From: Natrinema marinum
GTDB lineage: Archaea; Halobacteriota; Halobacteria; Halobacteriales; Natrialbaceae
Direction: 5' to 3'
Assembly: GCF_024296685.1 (NCBI RefSeq)
Contig: NZ_CP100763.1
Location: forward strand, 1,488,001-1,552,000
DNA length: 64,000 bases
Shown: positions 53,186 to 60,975 of the stretch, in pieces
Layout of the letters: each line of letters begins with the position of its first letter
Position numbering within the stretch: position 1 is the stretch's first letter
Translations under genes and position numbers: made by a program
Notes under the pieces: generated by a model
Told to the model about the DNA's origin: nothing
What the model saw: the letters and a program-made list of their open reading frames with translations, nothing else
Database searches by the model: none

Positions 53186-54190
53186 TTATTTGAACCCTTC
53201 GCTAGCGAGGTGATAGCGCAGGAGCCGTTCGAATCCCTCGAGATAGGCTTCGAGGTCGACGCTGTCGATCTCGGGCACGAACTCGGAGGCGTGCTCGTAT
53301 TCGGCGTTCCAACGCTCCAGAAAATGGTCTTCGACGCCGGACTCGTCGATCGTGTCGACGACCGAGGCGACCGCCTCTTCGGTCGGCTCGCGTCGTATCT
53401 CCCGAATCCGATCCGGCGAGACGATCCCGTTCTCGAGGGCGTGGACGACGACGCCGGAACTGCAGTCGCCTTCGGCGAGTTCCCGCTTCCACGTCGAGAC
53501 CCAGTTGCCGATGCGGGCCATCCGCTGGGTTCGATCGCAGATCCGACGCAGCAGCGAGAGTTCGCGGGCATCGAACGACGGCGCGTTTGCGAGGTCGATG
53601 TCCGCGTACACGAATAGCATCATGTTGTGCACGTCGTGTGCCCAGAGCTCCCGTTCCGAGACGAGGGCGGGGTTGTCATTTACGAGATACGAGTATTCGA
53701 CCGCCCGAAAGACCCGCCGGAGATCGAACCGAAAGAGCTCCGCGAACTCCGCTGATCGAGGCCCGGATTCGTACAGGGCCTCGAACTCGTCCCAGACGGC
53801 CGTCAGGAACCGAACGGTTTCACCGTCGACATCGCGACGCGACGGGTCGGAGCGTCGGTCGTCGAACGGTATCTTCGTCAGTTCGTCGAACGTCGCCCGA
53901 TCGCCGTGTTGCTCGGCGACATCGTCCGCGACGACGGCGAAAATCGTAGCGACCAGTTTCGCGTTGCGGACCGCGCGTGCGCGACCGTCGTCGACACACG
54001 AGAGTCGGACGCTCGGAAAGAGGTGATAGAGCCAGCGCCAGAGAAAGCGGTCCCTGTCGGCAGCGGTCTCGTCGTACGAATCGATCAGCGGGAGGACGGT
54101 GTCAGGGAGTTCCTGTCGTCGAACGGCCTGAACCGGATCTCCGTCGTCTTCGAAGGAAAGGGGTCGAAACTCGTTCAGCATTACGAACAT
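53186..54190 (-). CDS. class I terpene synthase-like protein (candidate cyclase)
   Basis: A 334-residue alpha-helical protein with the class I terpene cyclase signature. The aspartate-rich motif is DDVAE (D89, D90, E93). The NSE-type motif is NWVSTWKRE (N229, T233, E237), and the C terminus has R325-Y326, about 88 residues later, as in bacterial terpene cyclases. Motif spacing fits sesquiterpene synthases. A trans-prenyltransferase is unlikely, because it would need two DDxxD motifs. The start at 54190 is set by a TATA box 27 bases upstream. Possible substrates are farnesyl or geranylgeranyl diphosphate. The gene is alone on its strand; the MBL-fold gene is divergent. Confidence 0.6.
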   Translation of the reverse strand: MFVMLNEFRPLSFEDDGDPVQAVRRQELPDTVLPLIDSYDETAADRDRFLWRWLYHLFPSVRLSCVDDGRARAVRNAKLVATIFAVVADDVAEQHGDRATFDELTKIPFDDRRSDPSRRDVDGETVRFLTAVWDEFEALYESGPRSAEFAELFRFDLRRVFRAVEYSYLVNDNPALVSERELWAHDVHNMMLFVYADIDLANAPSFDARELSLLRRICDRTQRMARIGNWVSTWKRELAEGDCSSGVVVHALENGIVSPDRIREIRREPTEEAVASVVDTIDESGVEDHFLERWNAEYEHASEFVPEIDSVDLEAYLEGFERLLRYHLASEGFK

Positions 54191-54213
54191 GATGTTATTC
54201 GGATGTAATAAAG

Positions 54214-54220
54214 TTATATA
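54214..54220 (-). promoter_or_regulatory. strong TATA box for the terpene synthase-like gene
   Basis: Minus strand TATATAA, in an AT-rich stretch unlike the surrounding DNA, centred 27 bases before the ATG at 54190. It defines a leaderless start and rules out the longer frame to 54229, whose first codons overlap the TATA box. Confidence 0.7.
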
Positions 54221-54248
54221 TTCATACATTTACAATAGTGAATAGTCC

Positions 54249-54260
54249 GACCGATCGGTC
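54249..54260. repeat. 12-bp palindrome between divergent promoters
   Basis: GACCGATCGGTC is a perfect palindrome at 54249-54260. It lies about 30 bases beyond the TATA box of the terpene synthase-like gene and about 75 bases before the MBL gene start. Candidate operator or structural element. Confidence 0.5.
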
Positions 54261-54283
54261 CGATCGTGACCGTCGCCGAAGAC

Positions 54284-54301
54284 AGCTATAGCTATAGCTA
54301 T
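54284..54301 (+). repeat. three tandem AGCTAT copies in the MBL promoter
   Basis: AGCTAT is repeated three times without gaps (54284-54301), ending 25 bases before the MBL ATG at 54327. It contains the sequence TATAGCTAT, so it may serve as the TATA element, or it is a slippage-prone repeat that could vary promoter spacing. Confidence 0.6.
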
Positions 54302-54326
54302 CCCACTGGCTCCGAATGTGGGTGGT

Positions 54327-55022
54327 ATGACGGAAACCGCTGGTATCCACGCGCTACCGGTCACGGTCGAGTACGGCGGCCGAGCGATCACGATCACCCC
54401 CGCAGTCGTCGAGACCGACCGCGGGCTCGTTCTCATCGATGCCGGTCCCGAGGGGACCGTCGGCTCCCTCGAGACACACCTGACGAGTCTGGGATACGAA
54501 CTCACCGACATCTGGCTGGTGGTCCTCACGCACCACGACGGAGATCACGTCGGCGGTCTGGCGGAACTGCTCGAGCGCGTCGATGCGGTCGTCGCGACCC
54601 ACCGCGAGGAAGCGCCGTACGTCTCGGGCGAGCGCGATCCGATCAAGGGCGACGGGGATCGCTATCCGCCGGTCGGCGTCGACCTCGAGCTGGTCGACGG
54701 GGTTCGGATCCCGACCCTCGGTGGCCCGATGGAGGTCGTCGCGACGCCCGGCCACGCGCCGGGTCACGTCTCGTTGTACTTCCCGGAAGGGAACCTCCTG
54801 ATCGCCGGCGACGCGCTCGTTGCGGACGTCGGTGAGGGAACCGACGGTGACGGACCGCTCGATGGACCGAAACCGCACTTCACGCCCGACATGGACCGTG
54901 CCACAGAGTCGGTCGGCTCGCTGGCCGCACTCGAGGTCGATCACACGCTGTGTTATCACGGTGGATACGTCGACCAGGGGTCCGAACGGATTCGAGAGAT
55001 CTACGAACGGCTTCGGGAGTGA
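54327..55022 (+). CDS. MBL-fold metallo-hydrolase
   Basis: A 231-residue metallo-beta-lactamase-fold hydrolase, distinct from the UPF0173 type. The metal site HHDGDH (69-74, in LVVLTHHDGDHVGG), GHAPGHVSLYFPE and IAGDALVADV are visible. The C terminus has CYHGG. It resembles glyoxalase II-like and other MBL hydrolases without a fixed substrate. The ATG at 54327 is taken with the upstream AGCTAT repeat. It faces the terpene synthase-like gene across about 135 bases, so they may be coregulated, but a functional link is not shown. Confidence 0.85.
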   Translation: MTETAGIHALPVTVEYGGRAITITPAVVETDRGLVLIDAGPEGTVGSLETHLTSLGYELTDIWLVVLTHHDGDHVGGLAELLERVDAVVATHREEAPYVSGERDPIKGDGDRYPPVGVDLELVDGVRIPTLGGPMEVVATPGHAPGHVSLYFPEGNLLIAGDALVADVGEGTDGDGPLDGPKPHFTPDMDRATESVGSLAALEVDHTLCYHGGYVDQGSERIREIYERLRE

Positions 55023-55079
55023 GCCGCGAAGGGGACCGAAGCGGAATTCTCATCGGTCTCGAATCCCAATCGCCGATCA

Positions 55080-55517
55080 ATGCGTCTCGAACTCCGCGTC
55101 TGTCAGCACTGTCTCGATGGCGATCACGGCAACGAACAGCGGACGGCGCTTCTCAACGATATGGTCAACTGCGCCGAGCAGATCAAGAAACACAAGGAAG
55201 TCATCGATCTCGACGAGGTGCACATCCGCCGTGTCCGGGACGACGAGCCTGGGAAACCGGCAGCGCTACCGGTCGTTTCGGCGACGATCCAGAACGACCA
55301 GATCGTGCTGAACGACACGCAACTCGTCGCCGAAGGACAGGACGGGAACATGCTGCTCTACGCCAACCCCGACGACGTGCTGACGGTGCTCGCGGGGAAC
55401 TTAGACGAGATCAGTAAGGCCGTCACCGAAGACGTGACCGTCGATCTCTCGCCGATCGGTGCCGAGATCGTCTCCGAGGCCGATCTGGGAGCGAACCGGG
55501 ACGACGAGCCGCGCTAA
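55080..55517 (+). CDS. 145-residue acidic protein of unknown function
   Basis: Starts MRLELRVCQHCLDGDHGNEQ; the paired cysteines (CQHC) and a nearby histidine could form a metal site. The middle is helical (DMVNCAEQIKKHKEVIDLDE), then strand-rich (LPVVSATIQNDQIVLNDTQL), and the end is acidic. I do not recognise a family. It is 57 bases downstream of the MBL gene on the same strand and could be cotranscribed. Confidence 0.6.
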   Translation: MRLELRVCQHCLDGDHGNEQRTALLNDMVNCAEQIKKHKEVIDLDEVHIRRVRDDEPGKPAALPVVSATIQNDQIVLNDTQLVAEGQDGNMLLYANPDDVLTVLAGNLDEISKAVTEDVTVDLSPIGAEIVSEADLGANRDDEPR

Positions 55518-55537
55518 CGGCGTCGGTCGGCCGTCGA

Positions 55538-55933
55538 TTACGTCGCCGGTCGCTTGATCACGCCGTACTGGTCACCGAGTACCTCGATCGCCGTCAGCGC
55601 GAATCCGATGAGCAGCGGGCCGACGGACAGGCCGATCGGACCGAGGAGGGAAGAGCCGCCCAGAATACCGACGAAGATGACCGCCGAGTGGAGGTCCGAG
55701 CCGCGATCGATCACCATCGCTCGCAGATAGTCGTCGGTCACGGCGACGGACGTGAGCTCCCAGATGATGAACGCTAGGGCCATCATCGCTCCCGTCAGCA
55801 GGGCAATCTCGGGCACGCCGGTCACGAAAAGGGCGACGCCCGCGAGGTCCCCCTGCACGAACGCGACGAGGACGTGAGCCGTGAGAATCGCCCACGCCAT
55901 GTCGTTCGTCGCGGTCACCAGTTCGTCGTTCAC
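55538..55933 (-). pseudogene. truncated AI-2E transporter remnant
   Basis: The 131-residue frame matches the C-terminal third of the AI-2E family permease (compare 58119-59201): AILTAHVLVAFVQGDLAGVA corresponds to AVLRSHVFVAVVQGVLGGVG, and DDYLRAMVIDRGSDLHSAVI to DNYLRALLVDRGSGLHPAVA. About two thirds of the protein is missing, and the segment between GVP and DDYL is shorter than in the intact gene by about 29 residues. It is therefore degenerate, probably a relic of a duplicated copy. The frame itself is still open from GTG at 55931-55933; a short stable peptide cannot be excluded. Confidence 0.7.
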
Positions 55934-56062
55934 GCCCGGCGGGAGCGGCGTGCTCTGCCGTATCCAGTCGAACTCCCGCGGCGAAAGGCGTTCGGGATGG
56001 TAATGCCGGAGTCGCGACTAGGGGCTCGTGAGGGGGTCGAATCGGCGAAAAACGGGTCGCCG

Positions 56063-56329
56063 TTAGATCCGGCCGACGTTCTCGACGCCGACGCTTTCGA
56101 CACCGTCGACATCAGCGAAGTTCTCCTCGACGGTCTCCGTCCCGCCCGCGCCGTCGGGGACGATCACGGTCGGGTAGAGGGCGACGAGCCCGAACGCGAC
56201 CTCGTCGCGTTCGACGCCGTTGATCTTCGCGCCCTCGGGGAGGGCGCTCTCGAGGCGCTCTTGGAGCGCGTCGAGGTCGATATCGGGGCTGTCCGGCATG
56301 ACCTTGATTTTGGCAGCGACTTTTCCCAT
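56063..56329 (-). CDS. aef1b: archaeal translation elongation factor 1 beta (aEF1B)
   Basis: An 88-residue guanine-nucleotide exchange factor for elongation factor 1A, recycling the GTP form. It starts [20 protein letters not shown] and ends VGVENVGRI; the conserved core [17 protein letters not shown] is visible. It lies 8 bases downstream of the small HVO_2753-type zinc finger gene on the same strand, a common haloarchaeal arrangement. Confidence 0.93.
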   Translation of the reverse strand: MGKVAAKIKVMPDSPDIDLDALQERLESALPEGAKINGVERDEVAFGLVALYPTVIVPDGAGGTETVEENFADVDGVESVGVENVGRI

Positions 56330-56337
56330 AGTGGACC

Positions 56338-56517
56338 TTATGGACCGGTGAATCCGCAGTCGGGACACTCGTAGAGGTTGCTCTGCTTGCGGCATTTGGC
56401 ACAGCGGTAGATCTGCTGGCCGCAGTCGGGACACTTGAACGCCGCGGCGTTCGTACCCGCGATGTTGAGCCCACAGGAGACGCAGGAGCGCGTCTCTCGG
56501 TCGTCGGTCGTACTCAT
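56338..56517 (-). CDS. HVO_2753-type small zinc finger protein
   Basis: A 59-residue protein whose reading frame is short. Four CxxC pairs are visible: CVSC, CPDC, CAKC and CPDC, in the order of the haloarchaeal HVO_2753 family, which binds two zinc ions. Its role is unknown in detail; it sits with aEF1B, suggesting a link to translation. The start at 56517 gives [16 protein letters not shown]; it is 8 bases upstream of aEF1B. Confidence 0.85.
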   Translation of the reverse strand: MSTTDDRETRSCVSCGLNIAGTNAAAFKCPDCGQQIYRCAKCRKQSNLYECPDCGFTGP

Positions 56518-56787
56518 ACACCCTCCTTCCCGCCCGCCGTTTTTAACGGTTGTCTTTCGACCGCTCCCGATCGATCGCCCGTCGGCGGGAAACGATGGCA
56601 GACCCCTTCGGCGTCGATCGGCTCCGACTAGCGCGTTTTCAGAGCCGGAAAACGCGCTGCCGGATACTTATTACTCGGGACCGACGGTGAAAACGAGGTT
56701 CGGTGGTCGACGCCCGCTCGAACCTCTGCCTCTGACATCCTTCGCGGAACTCAACATTCAACACCGTGCCGTCCCTACCTCGAGTGA

Positions 56788-58089
56788 ATGCGCCTCGACG
56801 ACTACATCGAGGAGTTAGAGCCCGACGAGGAGGCCGAACGGCGCCGCCTCGCTAAGGAGAAGTCCTACGCGATCACGGACCACTTAGCGGAGTTCGAACA
56901 ACGGTTCGACGACGCGCTGAGCGGCGACACCCTCGTCGGCTCGACCTCGCCGTCGATCTTCGTCGGGCGGTCGAACTATCCGGATATCCCCGTCGGACTG
57001 CTCTCGCCCGTCGGCGACGAGGACGCCGCCGAGGAGTACGTCACCGACGGCGACTGGTACCGGCAGGGGTACGCCATCGACGACGTGCTCCAGCGCCGGA
57101 CGGGCCTGCTGAACTCGAGCAAGCGCGCCAACGTCGACTCGCCCTCGATTGCGAGCCGACTGACGCCGAACGTCCACGACGCCTGGGACGGCTTCGTCGG
57201 CGTCCAGCGCGAGGTCGCCATCGCAGACCGGCCGGTCGATCTCGAGATCGGACTGGACGACACGCCGGATCTCGGCCTCGATACCGGCACCGACGTGGCG
57301 ACGCCGCGGGGACCCCGCGCGAACGCTCGGAACGCGGACCTCACTGAGAACCCCCACGTCCCCCGACCGGTCAAGAAGACCTTAGAAGATGACGACTGGC
57401 AGGCCGAGGGGGCGATGACCTACCTCTACCGGCGCGGCTTCGACGTCTACGAGATCAACTCGATCCTCTCGGCGGGGGCGCTCGGGCAGACGAAACAGCG
57501 CCGACTCGTCCCGACGCGGTGGTCGATTACCGCGGTCGACGATACGGTCGGCAAGTACCTGCGCGGGCGCATCCGAAACGCGCCCAGCATCGACGAGGTG
57601 CAGGTGTGGGCCAACGAGTACGTGGGCAACCGCTACTGGATCGTCCTCGCGCCCGGCAACTGGGAGTTCGAACTCGTCGAGATGAAAGCGCCCGGCAGCA
57701 TCTGGAACCCCGACCCCGAGGACAACGTCTGGATGGCCAGCGCCTCGGAGGGGTACGAGGGGCGCTCGAGCTACGTCGAAGAGACCGCGGGCGCTTACTA
57801 CGCAGCGCGACTGGGCGTCCTGGAGCATCTCGAGTCGATCGGTCGACAGGCGAAGTGTCTTGTCCTGCGGGAAGTCTCCGACGACTACTGGGCCCCTGTC
57901 GGCGTCTGGCAGGTCCGCGAGAGCGTCCGCAACGCCTTCGACGGCGAGTACGGCGAAGCGGAGACCTTCCACGAGGCGGTCGCGGAGGTGGTGACGCAGT
58001 TGCCGGTCTCCCACGCGCGGCTCCGGCGGAAGTCGGAGCTCGCGGCCGGCCTCCAATCGAATCTCAGCGCGTTTTTGCGATCGAACTGA
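56788..58089 (+). CDS. nreA: DNA repair protein NreA
   Basis: A 433-residue archaeal NreA protein, implicated in DNA damage repair, with a PCNA-interacting tail. It starts MRLDDYIEELEPDEEAERRR. The middle contains VGSTSPSIFVGRSNYPDIPV and the C terminus ends AGLQSNLSAFLRSN, where QxxLxxF is a PIP-box-like PCNA-binding motif. No nuclease motif is evident. It is followed immediately by the convergent AI-2E gene. Confidence 0.92.
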   Translation: MRLDDYIEELEPDEEAERRRLAKEKSYAITDHLAEFEQRFDDALSGDTLVGSTSPSIFVGRSNYPDIPVGLLSPVGDEDAAEEYVTDGDWYRQGYAIDDVLQRRTGLLNSSKRANVDSPSIASRLTPNVHDAWDGFVGVQREVAIADRPVDLEIGLDDTPDLGLDTGTDVATPRGPRANARNADLTENPHVPRPVKKTLEDDDWQAEGAMTYLYRRGFDVYEINSILSAGALGQTKQRRLVPTRWSITAVDDTVGKYLRGRIRNAPSIDEVQVWANEYVGNRYWIVLAPGNWEFELVEMKAPGSIWNPDPEDNVWMASASEGYEGRSSYVEETAGAYYAARLGVLEHLESIGRQAKCLVLREVSDDYWAPVGVWQVRESVRNAFDGEYGEAETFHEAVAEVVTQLPVSHARLRRKSELAAGLQSNLSAFLRSN

Positions 58090-58118
58090 GACCGGCGGCC
58101 GGCGCGACGAGCGTCGCC

Positions 58119-59201
58119 CTATCGCTCCGTTTCGACGAGCGTCGCCTCCCGATCGACTGCAGCCGGGTCCGGGTCGTTCTCCGGTGGGGCCCCCTTGAGG
58201 TCGTTCGCGACCGTCAGCACGGCTTTGAAACTCGCGAAGACGACGGGGCCGACGAACAGGCCGAGCACGCCGAACAGGTAGATGCCGCCGATGACGCCGA
58301 CCAGGGCGACCGCCGGATGGAGACCGGAGCCTCGATCGACGAGGAGCGCCCGTAGGTAGTTGTCGACGACCGCGAGAACGACGATCCCGTACCCCAATAG
58401 GAGCGAGCCGCGAACGAGTCCGCTCGCGGTCGCGTGTGCGACCGTGACCGGTCCCCAGACGAGCCAGACGCCGACCGTGGGGAGAAACGAGACGAGGACG
58501 AGGATCACCGCCAGCGTGGTCGCGTACGGAACGCCCAGCAGCGCCAGCCCGACGCCGCCGAGGACGCCCTGTACGACCGCAACGAAGACGTGGCTGCGGA
58601 GGACCGCCCAGGTGACGGTGTGAATCTCGTCGAGCAACCCGTCGAGCACGCGACGCTCGAGCGGCGCGACCGTTCGGAGCCAGTCGACGACGGCCGGCCC
58701 GTCGACGAGCAGGTAGTACAGCAAGAAGACGAAGACGATCGCGCCGATCGCCGCGTCGATACCCGCCGACACGATGCCGACGGTCCGAGCGAACGTCAGT
58801 TCGGCGGCGCTCGAGAACGCGCCCTCGATTTCCGACCGCACGACGGTCTCGAGGACGGCGACGGAGTCCTCGCCCAGCCCGAGTTCGGTCCGCGCGAGTT
58901 CGCGGCCGTACGCGGTGATCCGCTCGCCGTCGAACGACGCGACGGTCGAGGCCGTCGTCCGGAGCACGACCAGCGACACGAGCAACAGCGGAACAACGCC
59001 AGCGACGAGCGCGACCCCGACCAGCGCGAGGCCGGCGACCCGCGAGCCGAGTTGGGGGACCAGGCGCTCGTAGGCCGGTCGGAGGACGACCGCGAGCAGG
59101 CACGCCGCCAGGGCGTACTCGAGCACCGGCAGGACGACCAGTCCGGCGAGCACGCCGAGTACGCAGACGAGGAGGGCGAAAACCGCCGTCCGCGCGTCCA
59201 T
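58119..59201 (-). CDS. AI-2E family transporter
   Basis: A 360-residue integral membrane protein with about eight helices in the AI-2E/PerM family, originally named for autoinducer-2 export but with wider roles in transport of small hydrophilic or ionic solutes. The N-terminal MDARTAVFALLVCVLGVLAG and the C-terminal signature DNYLRALLVDRGSGLHPAVA and GLFVGPVVFASFKAVLTVAN are family features. Compare the degenerate copy at 55538-55933. Substrate not deducible. Confidence 0.85.
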   Translation of the reverse strand: MDARTAVFALLVCVLGVLAGLVVLPVLEYALAACLLAVVLRPAYERLVPQLGSRVAGLALVGVALVAGVVPLLLVSLVVLRTTASTVASFDGERITAYGRELARTELGLGEDSVAVLETVVRSEIEGAFSSAAELTFARTVGIVSAGIDAAIGAIVFVFLLYYLLVDGPAVVDWLRTVAPLERRVLDGLLDEIHTVTWAVLRSHVFVAVVQGVLGGVGLALLGVPYATTLAVILVLVSFLPTVGVWLVWGPVTVAHATASGLVRGSLLLGYGIVVLAVVDNYLRALLVDRGSGLHPAVALVGVIGGIYLFGVLGLFVGPVVFASFKAVLTVANDLKGAPPENDPDPAAVDREATLVETER

Positions 59202-59300
59202 ATGTCATCCACTCTATTCGAACGTATAAGTGTTGATATACGTGACTGTATCCGGGGCCGAAAGGACGACGGGCGTCGCGCGTGGAACAGCGCGATACGA

Positions 59301-59738
59301 TTAGAGGTTCTCGTATGCCTCAGTGACCAACGCGCCCGTCTCGTCGACGATCTCCTGCCAGTTCTCGTCGTCGGGCGCGATGCCGAGCAGCCGCGCGATC
59401 TTCATGATCGAGACGTGGTAGACGACCTGTCGGCCGGGTGCTTCCTCCCAGATGACGACGTTGCAGGGGAACAGCGCCCCCATCTCGTCGGTCACGTCGA
59501 GCACTCGATCCGCGATCGCCGGATTGCAGGCGCCCAGGACGTAGTAGGGGTCGCGGTCGGCGTCGACCTTCTCGTTGAGCAACTCAGACGGTGAGAACTC
59601 GGCCGGGACGCCGAAGCCGACCTCGGTGAACACCTCGCGCGTGTGCTCGATGGCGTCCTCGTGGTCCATCTCGAGAACCGCGCGGTGTTCCCCGTAGTCT
59701 TCCGGATCGATCTGCGTCGGGTCGATGGGCAGCGTCAT
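59301..59738 (-). CDS. DUF302 family protein
   Basis: A 145-residue cytoplasmic protein of the DUF302 family. The core is HEDAIEHTREVFTEVGFGVP, then GACNPAIADRVLDVTDEMGA and FPCNVVIWEEAPGRQVVYHV. A conserved cysteine in CNPA and CNVV is typical. The role is unknown; DUF302 domains occur with heavy metal and redox proteins. Start at 59738 chosen; upstream in-frame region is basic. Confidence 0.85.
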   Translation of the reverse strand: MTLPIDPTQIDPEDYGEHRAVLEMDHEDAIEHTREVFTEVGFGVPAEFSPSELLNEKVDADRDPYYVLGACNPAIADRVLDVTDEMGALFPCNVVIWEEAPGRQVVYHVSIMKIARLLGIAPDDENWQEIVDETGALVTEAYENL

Positions 59739-59827
59739 GCACGACGGTTGGTCGTCCGGTCCCTTATATCTCGCTGGCGGCGTCGCGATGCGGTCACTCC
59801 CCGGCGCACGATAGCGGTAGTAGGGGG

Positions 59828-60523
59828 CTATAACGGTATTGGGAGCCACTCCAGATATCGCAGCAGTCGCGTCGGATCGAACAGCGGCTCGTGTAACACC
59901 AGCCAGTCGAGGAGGACGAGGCCGCCGCCGTGGGCCAGCACCGACGGCAGAATGGAATCCGATTTGTAGTCGACGGCGCCGAAGAGGACATCCGTCGGTC
60001 CCGACAGCAGGAACTCGACCGGCGGCTTCCCGGAGTGGTGGAGCATGTAGACGACTGGGCTGATGAAGACCGCGCCGAAGCCGATCTCTCGGACGCCGAC
60101 GCAGAGCAGCCCGCGGTAGTAGGTCTCCGCGGCCAGTGCGAGCACCATGAGTTTGATCGCGTGCGGAACGAACGCGCTCGGCGCAGCGGAAGTCTCCCAA
60201 ATCGGATAGAACGCGCGGATCGTCGGGAACGTCGAGCCGACGAGATAGAACGGGAGCACGAACAGCGCGAGCAAGACCGTATTCCGAAGCGCGAGCCGAT
60301 CGACGCGCCAGCCGATGCGCCGGCCGTGGGAGAGTCCCAGCGCGAGCGGGCCGGCGATCAACAGCACGATATCGATGACGACTCGCCGGTTGAACTCGGT
60401 CGGGACGAGCTGGGTCCAGACCAGCGCGATGACGGCCCCGACGAGTAACGACTTCTGTACCCAGGTCAGTCCCGGCAGGCGTCGATACCAGCTGCTGTCG
60501 CGGTGATCCGACTCGGAGGCCAC
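59828..60523 (-). CDS. CPBP-family intramembrane protease-like protein
   Basis: A 231-residue membrane protein of the CPBP (CAAX/ABI) intramembrane metalloprotease family, with about six to seven helices. The catalytic EExxxR motif appears as ETYYRG (E, then Y-x-R), the second histidine as SPVVYMLHHSGKPP, and the third as HGGGLVLLDW. The first motif has a single glutamate, so activity is uncertain. Function in haloarchaea is unknown. Confidence 0.7.
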   Translation of the reverse strand: MASESDHRDSSWYRRLPGLTWVQKSLLVGAVIALVWTQLVPTEFNRRVVIDIVLLIAGPLALGLSHGRRIGWRVDRLALRNTVLLALFVLPFYLVGSTFPTIRAFYPIWETSAAPSAFVPHAIKLMVLALAAETYYRGLLCVGVREIGFGAVFISPVVYMLHHSGKPPVEFLLSGPTDVLFGAVDYKSDSILPSVLAHGGGLVLLDWLVLHEPLFDPTRLLRYLEWLPIPL

Positions 60524-60527
60524 AGTG

Positions 60528-60815
60528 TTACTCGTCGGCCGTCGGAACCGGCCCGGTACCGATCACGTCACGAACGTGGCGTTCGAACTCCTGATGGCGT
60601 TGGAAGTACGTCTCGTCGACCGACTCGAGAACGTCGGACAGTTCGCGGGGGCCATCAGGCGTCCGGATGATCGCGTCGCCCTCGAGGCGGTCGACTTCGC
60701 TCTTCTCTTTCGGCCAGGTCAGTCGCGAACTCACGCGGGCGAGCGGCGCGCCTTCGACGCGAGTTCGCTCGCCGAGTGCGACCGCCGGCTCTGCCTCGTC
60801 GTCCTCGTCGCTCAT
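60528..60815 (-). CDS. DUF5789 family protein
   Basis: A 95-residue acidic haloarchaeal protein. The pattern VEGAPLARVSSRLTWPKEKS followed by DRLEGDAIIRTPDGPRELSD matches DUF5789, a small family specific to haloarchaea with no known function. It precedes the CPBP gene by four bases on the same strand. Start at 60815 gives MSDEDDEAEPA; upstream extension is basic. Confidence 0.75.
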   Translation of the reverse strand: MSDEDDEAEPAVALGERTRVEGAPLARVSSRLTWPKEKSEVDRLEGDAIIRTPDGPRELSDVLESVDETYFQRHQEFERHVRDVIGTGPVPTADE

Positions 60816-60975
60816 GAGCGTTCGTTTGCGAGGGCGGCGATTCAACCTTTCGTTTCGGGTGATCGATCCGCGATCCGCCCTCGAGCCCGTCGCCGAACGG
60901 CAGCTACCAATAAGTATTTGTTGTCCTACACGTGTCTGACGTATCGTTTTGTGGTGGGGTACCGAACATTCCCGT

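Noticed and set aside
53186-54190. trans-prenyltransferase assignment for the terpene synthase-like protein
   Set aside because: Polyprenyl synthases have two DDxxD motifs (see idsA), whereas this protein has one DDxxE plus an NSE-type motif.
53186-54229. longer start for the terpene synthase-like gene at 54229
   Set aside because: Its first codons overlap the TATA box at 54214-54220, whereas the ATG at 54190 lies 27 bases downstream of it.
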